Shown here: piece by piece, positions 58,501 through 64,000 of the stretch
How positions within the stretch are numbered: position 1 is the stretch's first letter
Layout: each line of letters starts with the position of its first letter
Source: Owenia fusiformis
Taxonomy: Eukaryota; Annelida; Polychaeta; Sabellida; Oweniidae
Assembly: GCA_903813345.2 (NCBI GenBank)
Contig: CAIIXF020000009.1
Location: 22,963,759-23,027,758 of the forward strand
Length of the DNA: 64,000 bases
Direction of reading: 5' to 3'
Notes under the pieces: model-generated
Database searches by the model: none
What the model was told of the DNA's origin: nothing
What the model saw: the letters and a program-made list of their open reading frames with translations, nothing else
Program-made: the position numbers and the translations under genes

Positions 58501-60638
58501 AAAACTGAATTCTTTATTAAAATGTTTGATTTTTCGGCGTGTAAAAACAATACATTTATTACAATAACTGCTTGCATGTTATAATCTTTGGGTGGCTGAA
58601 TTTGGTAACAACCCTTCTATTCATATGGTATTCAACTAGAAAATATAGCAAATCTCACCAAACAAAACATATTTAATAAAATCATGTTATCATTTTGAAC
58701 ATGACCATCCATTTCATTTAGGCAGCCATATTAGAAATTCCTTCTCGAACAGATAGTTAACAGGTCCTATTCTCATAAGACACTAGCTTATAAATTATGG
58801 ACCAAATCCAGTTATCAAAAAATATAATTTCTTGAAAAAGGGAGGCCATTTTGAATTCAGTGACCATTTTGAAAATTTCTTCCAAATCTGTTACCGTTAA
58901 TTGGCAACCCTTATTTAGCTGACTTCTAAGAACTTGCCAATATCATTAATTTATGAGCAACCTTTACATGGGATGGCATTTTGCAAATAACAATAATTTA
59001 TGAGTAGCCCTTCAATCATATCAACTCCTCTGATATGACTTTGTTGCTTTAGTAGAAGTTTTGAAGGAACTTGTATGCAAACTTAATGCAAGACAACACT
59101 ATTATTTATTTTTCTAGAAAATGGATCAGCAAGGCAAAGATAACAAAGCCGACCAGTGCAACCCAAACAATCCTAAATATGGGGGTCATGAGAAAGGTTA
59201 CTCTGGAACAGGAACCGGGGCGGACTTGGATAACCATGGAAACCAGAAGAATCCGACAAGTGACAAGTACACTGCACCTAAGAAGTAGGAGTCCCTTGTA
59301 AAATGGCTCTGATGCAAAGCTTGGAACATTAACCAAAACACTATAACCATTGATGCTTATAGAACAATTGATAATCAACTGATGATCTATCTTGCATGTA
59401 CGTAGTTGTAGAGTCTACACTTGCTGCTTAAAAATGAAATGACCAATTAGAAATCTTGCACTCATAATTTGACTCTAATGTTGAACATAGAAAAACATTA
59501 AAATGCATTGAGATACTGAATACCAAGAAAAATAGGAAATAGACAAAGAACATTAAATGATCAAAGCATTCAACAATTTCAAAATGGCTATATGATTCAA
59601 TGTATTACTTAAAGGATCTTATATTTTCTTATCTAAAAATAAGTGAGAATATTGTAAAATTTAAAATAAACATTTAAGCTTACGTGTGCACATATACTGG
59701 TGTTCTGTTAAAGCACTTGATAACAAACTGTTGATTAAAGCAATACCACTCACACTGAACAACATTTTATAAGCATGCTTACTTTGATTACTCCCATATC
59801 TCATAATAATTCATTATAGGTACCATCAAAACAAAACGGCAACACTTAAAATTTTCTGTATTCAGGCCCGTAGCCAGGGGGGGGTTCGATGGGTTCGAGC
59901 GAAACCTCCCTGGCCAAAAAATCTTTAAAAGTCATGCAGATTTTCAACATTCTGAGCACTTTTTTTTGGACCAAAATTGTCACAAGTGAACCCCCTTCCT
60001 AGATTTTTCAAAAAGTGAACCCCCCTTGGCAAATCCTGGCTACGGGCCTGGTATTCATACGGACTATGACATACGAGTATGTTTCAACCATTTCAATTTT
60101 GTCCTTTGGTTCAATCGTTGCATAATTTTGTCTTTTTCAATGTGTTTGTCATTTTTTCAACCATTTCAATTATTCCCCAGACCCCTGAGAAAAACAAGCC
60201 CCAAGACATAAACAAAACCATACCATCAAACAGACACACAAGGCATTAACATATGACTAGAACTTGATATCCTCGTCATGTTTACAAATCTGAAGAAAAT
60301 CTAATGCTTTTTTCCTGGAATCATGAGGTTTTACTGAAAAATTTCCAATATGGCCACCAGAAAACAAGATGTCCACCTAAAAGTTAATCAGCTGTAGAAC
60401 TTGGTATCCTCTATCGGCATTACTCACACCCTTGTCATTTTGCTCACTCTGTAAACATAGGGTGGTATACAGGGCTTAAAGGACACCAAAATTATTATGG
60501 AATGAAAAAATGTTTCATTTATAATATGTTGAGATACCAAGACCCATACCTTTAAACACTATTCTAAGTGGCTTAGCTTCTTTGTGCCCTTTCTCTATAT
60601 AGGGGTGGAAATAGTCCTTGATATACAGGTCAGCAGCA
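35423..60638 (-). CDS. HELZ: HELZ, helicase with zinc finger, C-terminal part
   Basis: UPF1-like superfamily 1 RNA helicase that binds poly(A)-binding protein and the CCR4-NOT complex in mRNA control. Exons on the minus strand, 5' to 3': 60638-60550, 49990-49832, 49504-49261, 48579-48411, 48215-48032, 47774-47579, 47055-46758, 38409-38308, 37522-35423. Every junction phase matches, giving about 1,180 codons. Landmarks: [29 protein letters not shown] (motif II); [10 protein letters not shown] (motif III); [29 protein letters not shown] (motif VI); [10 protein letters not shown] (PAM2); and a proline-rich tail with LSYAGALRK ending YQYFS. The N-terminal zinc finger and helicase motif I must lie beyond 60.6 kb. 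Two very long introns (10.6 kb and 8.3 kb) contain opposite-strand genes and mobile elements. Another phase-0 exon could be hidden between 46758 and 38409. Confidence 0.93.
37690..37907. mobile_element. MITE in HELZ intron, ACCATATTCTCTGTAATTAG ends
   Basis: ACCATATTCTCTGTAATTAG at the left is inverted at the right (ctaattacagagaatatggt), giving a 218-bp element. Same family as 42457-43239. Confidence 0.65.
38410..39796. other. HELZ intron DNA
   Basis: AT-rich. A minus-strand frame at 39114-39302 has a possible GT donor after KKHAIE, but no acceptor and no known HELZ match. Nothing else. Confidence 0.35.
39797..40584. mobile_element. MITE with GGGTGTCCCAAAAAATG ends in HELZ intron
   Basis: Left gggtgtcccaaaaaatgagc...acaagtattatctcggcaac is inverted at the right (gttgccgagataatacttgt...cattttttgggacacc), with about 50-60 bp of inverted similarity and TA-rich flanks. 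Ends resemble those of 12301-12760. Confidence 0.7.
40585..41583. other. 5' flank of the SRCR gene within the HELZ intron
   Basis: AT-rich. Should contain the SRCR gene promoter, but no motif stands out. Confidence 0.4.
41584..45701 (+). CDS. secreted protein with four SRCR domains, nested in HELZ
   Basis: Seven coding exons: 41584-41665, 41982-42320, 43313-43437, 43585-43807, 44175-44534, 44839-45070, 45581-45701, all phases matching, 493 residues. Exon 1 encodes a signal peptide ([15 protein letters not shown] core). Four scavenger-receptor cysteine-rich domains follow, each opening with RLV(G/D)G: domain 1 in one exon, domain 2 in two, domain 3 in one, domain 4 in two. Each has six cysteines (for example C-GG, VTCRQLG, VTCTGDE, LQDCPN, YKCYK, LWCAP), the group A pattern. 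No membrane anchor is seen, so it is probably secreted. SRCR proteins act in ligand recognition and innate immunity; no ligand is predictable. The last exon exists twice in tandem (copy at 45436). It lies opposite in strand to its host HELZ. Confidence 0.88.
42457..43239. mobile_element. 783-bp MITE in SRCR intron, TACCGTATTCTCTGTAATTA ends
   Basis: TACCGTATTCTCTGTAATTA at 42457 is inverted at 43239 (taattacagagaatacggta). A third partial end occurs at 43037 (taccgtattctctccaataa), suggesting one element inserted in another or an internal duplication. Confidence 0.65.
45382..45669 (+). repeat. tandem duplication of the SRCR terminal exon and its acceptor
   Basis: Two copies of about 143-145 bp (45382-45524 and 45525-45669) each contain the polypyrimidine tract, the GGTTGTAG acceptor and the exon start GTTTGAGAGGTGCC. 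The break lies at a shared 'gcatgt'. The first copy has no donor and, if used, ends after [17 protein letters not shown]. The second ends CGEVENVIV. Copies differ at a handful of bases. Confidence 0.85.
45702..46757. other. HELZ intron downstream of the SRCR gene
   Basis: Contains a degraded 'cagcaaacctgtcttaatga' repeat (about 45899) and the GGGCC-rich copy 2 at 46255-46445. No gene. Confidence 0.4.
46255..46445. repeat. GGGCC/GGCCTT-rich dispersed repeat, copy 2
   Basis: 'tagggccaaaaaatttttgg', 'tggcctttttgggccttata' and 'tgggcccaactttgggtttt' parallel the order seen at 11245-11480. Confidence 0.6.
46758..47055 (-). CDS. HELZ: HELZ exon carrying the PAM2 motif
   Basis: Acceptor TTTTTTGATTCAG before 47055 and donor GTAGATG after 46758. 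It translates [13 protein letters not shown]...[20 protein letters not shown], then [14 protein letters not shown]. LNxxAxEFxP is the PAM2 consensus that binds the MLLE domain of poly(A)-binding protein, and its place right after the helicase core is as in vertebrate HELZ. The following [20 protein letters not shown] begins the disordered region. Confidence 0.9.
47160..47560. repeat. 30-bp minisatellite in HELZ intron (about 12-13 units)
   Basis: Unit 'tctcaacccttaattagtca' plus accctggtca, best conserved in the middle and decayed at both ends. It fills most of the intron between exons 47055 and 47579. Confidence 0.85.
47579..49990 (-). CDS. HELZ: HELZ exons of the helicase core (five exons)
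   Basis: Exons 49990-49832 (RWIQTVHQT...[10 protein letters not shown]), 49504-49261 ([26 protein letters not shown]), 48579-48411 ([33 protein letters not shown]), 48215-48032 ([33 protein letters not shown]) and 47774-47579 ([31 protein letters not shown]). They carry the second RecA-like domain and motifs II-VI of a UPF1-type helicase. Introns here are short and two of them are filled with minisatellites. Confidence 0.92.
48684..49137. repeat. 36-bp minisatellite in HELZ intron (about 12.5 units)
   Basis: Unit 'gaactgagtgatgtccctga' plus aggaattgatgatcat. Two 35-bp variants (aaattgactaatgacctg...) recur four units apart, a sign of higher-order duplication. Open frames on both strands come from the unit length. 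It lies in the intron between 48579 and 49261. Confidence 0.88.
50150..50530. repeat. dispersed 'gccatttt' repeat, uninterrupted copy
   Basis: 'agcatagcaaatcccatcga', 'aaaatggccaccattttcaa', 'tttcgagcagaatttctact' and 'ggaggcgttccttttatccc' appear in the order of the split copy at 4500-6480, which shows where that copy was interrupted. Confidence 0.6.
50531..52143. other. HELZ intron DNA
   Basis: AT-rich with short frames of no recognisable content. A segment at 51505-51545 is similar, in inverted orientation, to the sequence after the LINE poly-A at 58196-58240. Confidence 0.4.
52144..52373. mobile_element. 230-bp MITE with GTCTGGGTATATCGGCAGAA ends
   Basis: GTCTGGGTATATCGGCAGAA at 52144 and 'tctgccgataaacccagac' ending at 52373 are inverted, followed by shared 'gaacattttc'/'gaaaatgtc' shoulders. 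No target duplication recognised. Confidence 0.6.
52772..53775 (-). mobile_element. 5'-truncated LINE, 3' end only
   Basis: The minus strand encodes about 280 codons of the region after the reverse transcriptase (coding part 53775-52925): [15 protein letters not shown], then a hydrophilic region, then a CPLC...H...C zinc-knuckle-like motif ([19 protein letters not shown]). The 3' end is an A-rich aaataaataaaaaaataaaa tail. Everything 5' of the thumb region is missing, with a stop codon just before LVTPILEYG. Inserted in the 10.6-kb HELZ intron, divergent from the LINE at 54307. Confidence 0.8.
53776..54306. other. sequence between two divergent LINEs, probable 5' leader of the intact LINE
   Basis: No boundary or target duplication identified. 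The frame at 53821-54027 has no known content. Likely includes the 5' untranslated region and promoter of the element encoded at 54307-58008. Confidence 0.4.
54307..58008 (+). CDS. intact LINE ORF2-type protein: three TM segments, 2A-like motif, endonuclease, reverse transcriptase
   Basis: An uninterrupted 1,233-codon frame. Residues 1-147 contain three hydrophobic segments (about 41-62, 76-100, 114-135). [10 protein letters not shown] at 146-155 is a 2A-like motif (D-V-x-x-N-P-G-P, with His where the classical motif has Glu). An APE-type endonuclease follows: E199, GDFN at 305-308, TDHC at 378-381. The reverse transcriptase starts near NYRPITLLS and has [26 protein letters not shown] and FIYADD (catalytic D837-D838). 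The tail has [27 protein letters not shown] and a CQC...H...C knuckle near 1152-1175. Similar to the CR1/L2 group; exact clade not determined. It makes element RNA into DNA at the target. No stop or frameshift, so it is a young copy. Confidence 0.95.
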   Translation: MGISVSAWRICIGIYNCQKSCALYNGETRVPNKCSPNYLNLFLRILWYFGLTFVITCTLYLNMTGSMRQTACISYKILLLGCISIFLVALPAFTFMSTMIYIHGNHKHFGTFYMIKMFASIFLMFIPFCALLCYIPNTVQAILLLSNDVHPNPGPTNNFQLTKIIFSNINSIGANVNARFKALKDRIHMNGIDIIGLCEVGNLTQEVINSEYSIDGHSHVYLNKNRGLLIYVKDDIPFKVRYDLMNDQGDSLWIELTINYKSYLYAIYYRSPSQSQNDANDFCNRFTASCNLALDNNPESIFINGDFNARCKEWWALDNENTTGKFLFECIEELGLVQLIDEPTRITNISRSCIDLLISNNPDIITNTYVSPPIGNTDHCSINTECFLGNQKNRPYSRKIWKYDEADINLVNNAIRAANFDHLIDTNNNFDDLIKIFSGSLLAIFTDLIPNSEIVVKYTNKSWFTSDIKTLINKRNKLHYKYRKTHNDMYLQKYTDQCKLVNEAISEAKEAMESRLYQKLTTHRYGSKGYWSIISRLLGKSKNSKIPLLNDANGNNYTDSCDKANLLLSHFIDKYHNNYNHGNEPFIPRTDITFDLLSTNDREVYNILLGLDINKATGPDMLSNRMLKMAAPSLSPILSKLLNKMFTLNQYPQLWKVGHIVAIHKNKDKTDVKNYRPITLLSCISKVAERIIFKRLFDHLISNNLFYNLQSGFLPGHSTQAQLLSIIDHITNEIENGANVRGIYLDISAAFDSMPHGLLLGKLKMFGFGPNILELMKSYLLHRQVKVVLDGHESNLSEKGYINSGVPQGSILGPLLFLIYINDLPDNLNSKCFIYADDTSIYQSFTAETATEMNNALQEDLNHIFQWSEVWKLNFKASKSKDLTFCNPKKREILTIDLSLGNDIIPRVNSHKHLGLILDRNLTFDLHITELGARIDKLLNPLKALCQKINGKHLETIFKSFILPLFDYGDILYGCANTTKLQLLDRLYYKAACICSGTLHGTSTIKVLNNLNWPTLTKRRQYHRSIFMYRAHNNMQPSYVLNIFEPLKRNHAYGLRNQLSYTIPNKSSFSNRSCISKTLTEWNKLSPEIRNLPTLSIFKSRLKIDLFNDDVTNSSDLSVSRKQEIIFNRVRCDLIFKAHLYAHNFTNINSPICQCGIDGETTNHVIFHCNLRSTFWTEFENELKNMNIEYSTKYRSQRDKLSLILNGDKRLPKAVNLNILKCSAIFFERCKNV
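58009..58196 (+). mobile_element. 3' untranslated region and poly-A tail of the intact LINE
   Basis: About 160 bp of leader-free sequence, then aataaataaa followed by an unbroken run of A ending at 58196. An uninterrupted poly-A tail suggests recent insertion. No target duplication was found by eye at the 5' side. Confidence 0.75.
58197..59117. other. HELZ intron with a degenerate dispersed repeat copy
   Basis: Positions 58600-58890 hold another degenerate 'ggccattttgaattcagtga' family copy (atagcaaatctcaccaaaca at its left end). The rest is AT-rich and featureless. Confidence 0.45.
59121..59288 (+). CDS. intact small frame, 55 residues, antisense within HELZ intron
   Basis: Begins directly after a convincing acceptor (ttatttatttttctag|aaaATGG) with a good start context. 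It reads [20 protein letters not shown], then [20 protein letters not shown], then [15 protein letters not shown] and a stop. Composition is Asn/Gly/Lys/Asp-rich without a membrane or signal segment. Two NP-containing motifs ([12 protein letters not shown] and [12 protein letters not shown]) look like an internal repeat. This is unusual for chance AT-rich DNA, and the frame is GC-richer than its flanks. I do not recognise the family with certainty. A 5' untranslated exon upstream is implied. AATAAA near 59665 could end the transcript. Confidence 0.6.
   Translation: MDQQGKDNKADQCNPNNPKYGGHEKGYSGTGTGADLDNHGNQKNPTSDKYTAPKK
59289..59862. other. 3' flank of the 55-residue frame
   Basis: AT-rich; includes aaaataaac near 59663-59671 (candidate polyadenylation site). 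Nothing else. Confidence 0.4.
59863..60050. mobile_element. 188-bp MITE with CAGGCCCGTAGCCAG ends and 5-bp target duplication
   Basis: CAGGCCCGTAGCCAG at 59863 is inverted at 60050 (tggctacgggcctg), and GTATT is repeated directly at 59858-59862 and 60051-60055. The interior has a G-run and two 'gtgaaccccc' blocks. A degenerate relative lies at 23340-23485. Confidence 0.75.
60550..60638 (-). CDS. HELZ: HELZ exon upstream of the 10.6-kb intron
   Basis: Acceptor TGTGATTCCAG before 60638 and donor GTATGGG after 60550. Encodes [18 protein letters not shown] then [11 protein letters not shown]. It joins in phase (G|GT) to RWIQTVHQT in the next exon, as in vertebrate HELZ. The preceding exon was not found between 60.64 and 64 kb. 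Confidence 0.88.
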
Positions 60639-60779
60639 CTGGAATCACAAAACATACATGATTAGACATTCACTCAAAAACATGGTATTAAGATTAATGG
60701 TTATTTTATGCTTTATGTTTTTGAGAAGTCATATGTTCCAAATTCAATGTTGGGTTTATTGAGATCTTTTTTTAAAGCC

Positions 60780-61280
60780 TCTGCCCAACTCAAAAATATA
60801 AGGTAGATGGTATAGTCCCCCCAAGGTACAATACCTGTATAGGGCCTATAAGGCACAGTACATGCACGAGGCCCTTAAGGTAGTTATATATGAGGACACA
60901 CAAGAGTACATGTATGAGGCCTCATAAGGTACAGATATGCATGAGGCCCAGCAAGGTACAGAACATGTATAAGGCCTTACCAGATACAGATGTATGCTGT
61001 ATGAGACCACGCAAGGTACAGAAAATGTATGAGGCCTCAATGCCCACAAGGTGCAATATATGTACAAGGCCACTCAAGGTACAGATATGCATGAGGCCTC
61101 ACAAGGTACAGTGCATGTAAGGCCTCACCAGGTACAAATATGTATAAGGTCCAATAAAGTACAATATAAGTATGAGGCCACATAAGATACAGTATATGGT
61201 ATAAGGGCTAACAGGGTAGAGGATAAGACACCACAAGGTCCTGTGTATGAGGCCCTGACAATGTACAGGACATGAGGGCT
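60780..61280. repeat. diverged tandem array of about 27-bp units
   Basis: Units of the type 'aaggtacagatatgcatgag' plus gcctcac repeat irregularly (27-35 bp) through 500 bp. Short frames on both strands (YEASMPTRC-like, LVRPYTCSVP-like) are products of the array. It lies upstream of the HELZ 60550-60638 exon. Confidence 0.75.
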
Positions 61281-62137
61281 GTTTTCTATTGATAATGAAA
61301 AGGTCAATTTTCAGTACCACTGTGGTAAAATACTATAGCAGATACTCTGAAAACATCAAGCTGTCTTTTAGGCATCAAAAGGGAATATATCAGTTTCCAG
61401 CAATATAGTTGATGAGATCAGGTTATCTTTCCAGGTTAATGGGATTAGGATGACATGTCACAAATTAAATAGAAAATAAAATGAATGAATGAATAAACAA
61501 GGGACTTGTTTACAACATTGTAACTATAATATTGCAGAATGAGAAAACTGAGCCAGTGGGAAGAATTTTGATGAGGCAAACCTAAAATATTTCTAAACTG
61601 AGAACCTTAAAATTTTTGTTCAAAAATTCAGAATGGCTAACATATTATTCACCCAGCATGTCAACAAACTAATCAGGTCTAGAAAATCATTCCAAGAAGC
61701 ATCCCAGAAAATTCCAAACCAAACCATCAAGTGGTTTGCCTGGAAAAAACAACTGGTATGCCTCAACAGATATAAAAAGTTGAGATAATAAAAACATGAT
61801 GCACACTTTTAATGTTTCATATATCATTCACAAATAAATGTAACTAAAAACTCAAGACATTGTGGCTATTTATAGTTTTCTGAAAATCTTCAATACATTG
61901 ATATCCTCCTTATTCTGAGGTCATAAGTTTGTAACTCAATCTCTGGAGGAGAGTCATTTCCTATTACCCTGATATGCAATAGCCTCTGACAATACCAGAT
62001 CTTACAGTTTCAATGCTTTGAAAATCCTGACACCCAAAACTTTTGCTAAGGGTACTTTCTTAAGTGTGTGAGACATTGCATGTAACCACAGTATGATTAC
62101 AAACAGAACTTCTACTTAATTAGAACTGAGACGAGTT
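61281..62137. other. unassigned DNA upstream of the GH16-like gene
   Basis: AT-rich. I searched the minus strand for the preceding HELZ exon and did not find it. Confidence 0.35.
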
Positions 62138-62216
62138 ATAAATGAATCACAAAATCATGGAATAATTGGGCGAAGAAGTAGTGATTATCTTACAGTTATC
62201 TATGATCAATGAAGAA
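62138..62216 (+). pseudogene. decayed duplicate of part of the GH16-like gene's first exon
   Basis: ataaatgaatcacaaaatca and agtagtgattatcttaca align with 62443-62510 of the coding exon. In frame it reads INESQNHGIIGRRSSDYLT against INEPQNREIITQRRSDYLT, followed by a TGA. It is too short to function alone. Confidence 0.55.
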
Positions 62217-62338
62217 GAATGTCATCACCAGTAAGAGGTAGCCCGTGACAATATTAATAGAAGGGACCAGAGCAACAAAGAGCTGTCTGAACACCAAGTT
62301 GATACATTGAGGTAGAATTAGCAACTATTCTTGAAATC

Positions 62339-63772
62339 ATGGATGGAAACTTAAGACTTCCATCATTTCATCCAAACGTAGGTTGTATGAAAGGGAGCGA
62401 AAATGAAACAGATATTTCTACCTCAAAAGATGAGGCCCATTCTATAAATGAACCACAAAATCGTGAAATAATAACACAAAGAAGAAGTGATTATCTTACA
62501 ATGGGAAGAATTGATGAAAACTGCAAAGTCTCTCTTAATGCATTGCAAAATGAAAATGACCAATCAGAGCAGTTGGGAACGGGGGATGAAATTTTGACTT
62601 TATCACAAAATGAAGTTAAAGCATTGAACAAATTCCAAGATGTCGAAAATGCAACAAAACCACAAAGAGGCTTTTTATCAAATCTGAGAAATAATTTTTC
62701 GACATCCTTCACATGTAAGCTCAGATCAATGCCTCCAAAAACAGAAATAACATTTATTCCGAGTGATGAGTATGACATAAGGCCCATGCCTCAAAAACAA
62801 GAACAAGGGAGACAAACTATGCTTTTACCAGACATACCTATTTATGAAGTCATTGACCCATATAATATTGGTCAAAAAAGCCTGAAAAGGAAAGAAACAT
62901 ATAAAAGGGATTTCTCCAGAAAATGCAAGATTTTAACGGTGTTATGTGTTGTCATGGTGATGTGTATAGTTACAGCCACTATTGTTATTCCTACTGTGGT
63001 GATACTAAAAAGTAAACAAGGTAAAACTGATTTCTGTTATTACCACCTTACTGGGCCTGTTCTAGGGGTATTAGTGCTACTTTTGAAGGCATTTATTTTA
63101 CTACATCGACCTGGCAGTATGTGATATCATAGTGGCGGGCAATATTGCCGGTCAATAATGCATTAATGACTGGCAATTTTCCCTGGGAAATTAGATACCA
63201 TTCAGTGCATCAGATTTTCTTGCTATTTCAGCCCTTGGCATTAACGGTGGTAATAATACTTATAATAATTTCGGCCCCAGTCCAATATTTCACTATATTG
63301 CCCGCAGAAATGACATTATTGTACTCTTTTCAGATTAGCTGGATATCAAAAAGGTGACAAGAAGTTACATTAAAAAACTCAAAAGTACATTGACATATTC
63401 ATGGTATCTATTTATAACTTCAAGTTTTATTTTTGATTTGAGTTTCTTGTTTCTTGTATGTTCTCACCATGATAAACTATGGCATCTTAATTTTTTCAGC
63501 ATGTTTCTAGGGTAACAGAAAGATCTGTCAAGCATAAATATATCCTCTAGCTATCTTTATCACAAAATTTCCTATTTACAGGTGCTAATTCAAACATCAC
63601 TGGAACAGAATCCAGGACATCTCCTACCCTAGTTGACATCTCTACAATACACCCTCCCACTCTGAATACCCCTGTATGGAACAATACAAACCTGGAACTG
63701 ATTGTAAATGACAACTTCTCAACTTTTGATACTAACACATGGGGTTATGCAATCACAGCCAGTGGATCTGGG
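62339..63772 (+). CDS. type II membrane protein with the start of a GH16-like domain (partial)
   Basis: Exons 62339-63020 and 63582-63772; G|GT joins in phase and the gene continues past the window. Residues 1-195 are hydrophilic and presumably cytoplasmic, a single membrane segment spans about 197-224 (ILTVLCVVMVMCIVTATIVI), then a Ser/Thr/Asn-rich stem leads to ELIVNDNFSTFDTNTWGYAI with TASGSG. D.F.TFD...W...ITASG is how GH16 laminarinase/beta-1,3-glucan-binding proteins begin, before their catalytic WEFQ region. This suggests a plasma-membrane-anchored ectodomain that binds or cleaves beta-1,3-glucan. The catalytic residues lie outside the window, so enzyme or lectin cannot be decided. The frame's extension past 63021 to 63124 is intron. 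Confidence 0.65.
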
Positions 63773-63846
63773 GTATGTATCTTTGAAAGAAGAATAGGAT
63801 TATGCAGGGTCATTGTTGCAATGTTGCAGTATTTCAAGACAGTATT

Positions 63847-63971
63847 AGAGAGTTTAAGCTTGCAATGTTTTTCACAACCTAAACGTGAACGGCAAATATT
63901 TAAGAGATGTATTTGTATGGGTGATTGGTACTTGGTTGGCATTTCGTTTTATATGCAAGCTTAAACTCTCT
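63847..63971. mobile_element. 125-bp MITE with AGAGAGTTTAAGCTTGCA ends and ATT duplication
   Basis: AGAGAGTTTAAGCTTGCA at 63847 is inverted at 63971 (tgcaagcttaaactctct), and ATT repeats directly on both sides (63844-63846 and 63972-63974). It lies in the intron after the 63582-63772 exon. Confidence 0.75.
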
Positions 63972-64000
63972 ATTGATTGAACAAACTGCATTCCCATTAA

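Noticed and set aside
1-64000. CRISPR arrays, bacterial operons, tRNA or rRNA genes
   Set aside because: The tandem arrays lack spacer variation, gene structure is eukaryotic, and no tRNA B-box with a foldable cloverleaf was seen.

Overview
This window is animal (metazoan) nuclear DNA: AT-rich, intron-containing genes with GT/AG junctions, animal gene families (SRCR repeats, HELZ, mitochondrial tyrosyl-tRNA synthetase, galactose-3-O-sulfotransferase, promethin), an intact APE-type LINE and many short DNA-transposon derivatives. The mix of SRCR genes, GH16-like sequence, multiplied sulfotransferases and the dispersed repeats suggests a marine invertebrate. The phylum cannot be fixed from the sequence alone.

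Left part (1-23.5 kb): two paralogous intronless galactose-3-O-sulfotransferase-like genes on the + strand (1759-3261 and 13265-14719) lie about 10 kb apart. Between them are nested mobile elements: a long-TIR element inside a dispersed repeat, and a mariner relic interrupted by a foldback. A promethin/LDAF1-like exon (about 15.7-16.0 kb, - strand) follows. From there to 23.5 kb I see only repeats and unassigned DNA, including a hAT-type MITE with an 8-bp target duplication.

Middle (24.5-35 kb): YARS2 (mitochondrial TyrRS, + strand) can be followed through twelve coding exons; only the extreme N-terminus is missing. Downstream are two adjacent 24-bp minisatellites.

Right part (35.4-64 kb): HELZ (- strand) occupies at least 25 kb, with the C-terminal half of the protein in the window (about 1,180 codons in nine exons). 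Its introns hold other genes on the opposite strand: a complete seven-exon secreted protein with four SRCR domains (41584-45701), a 55-residue intact reading frame (59121-59288), and possibly the start of a membrane-anchored GH16-like protein (62339 onward, leaving the window). One HELZ intron also carries an intact LINE (54307-58008) whose N-terminus has three membrane segments followed by a 2A-like DVHPNPGP motif, next to the 3' end of another LINE in the opposite direction. HELZ introns also contain 30-bp and 36-bp minisatellites and several MITEs.

Exon boundaries were placed by eye from splice consensus, reading-frame phase and remembered protein families. All coordinates are exact to the base only where stated with a junction.
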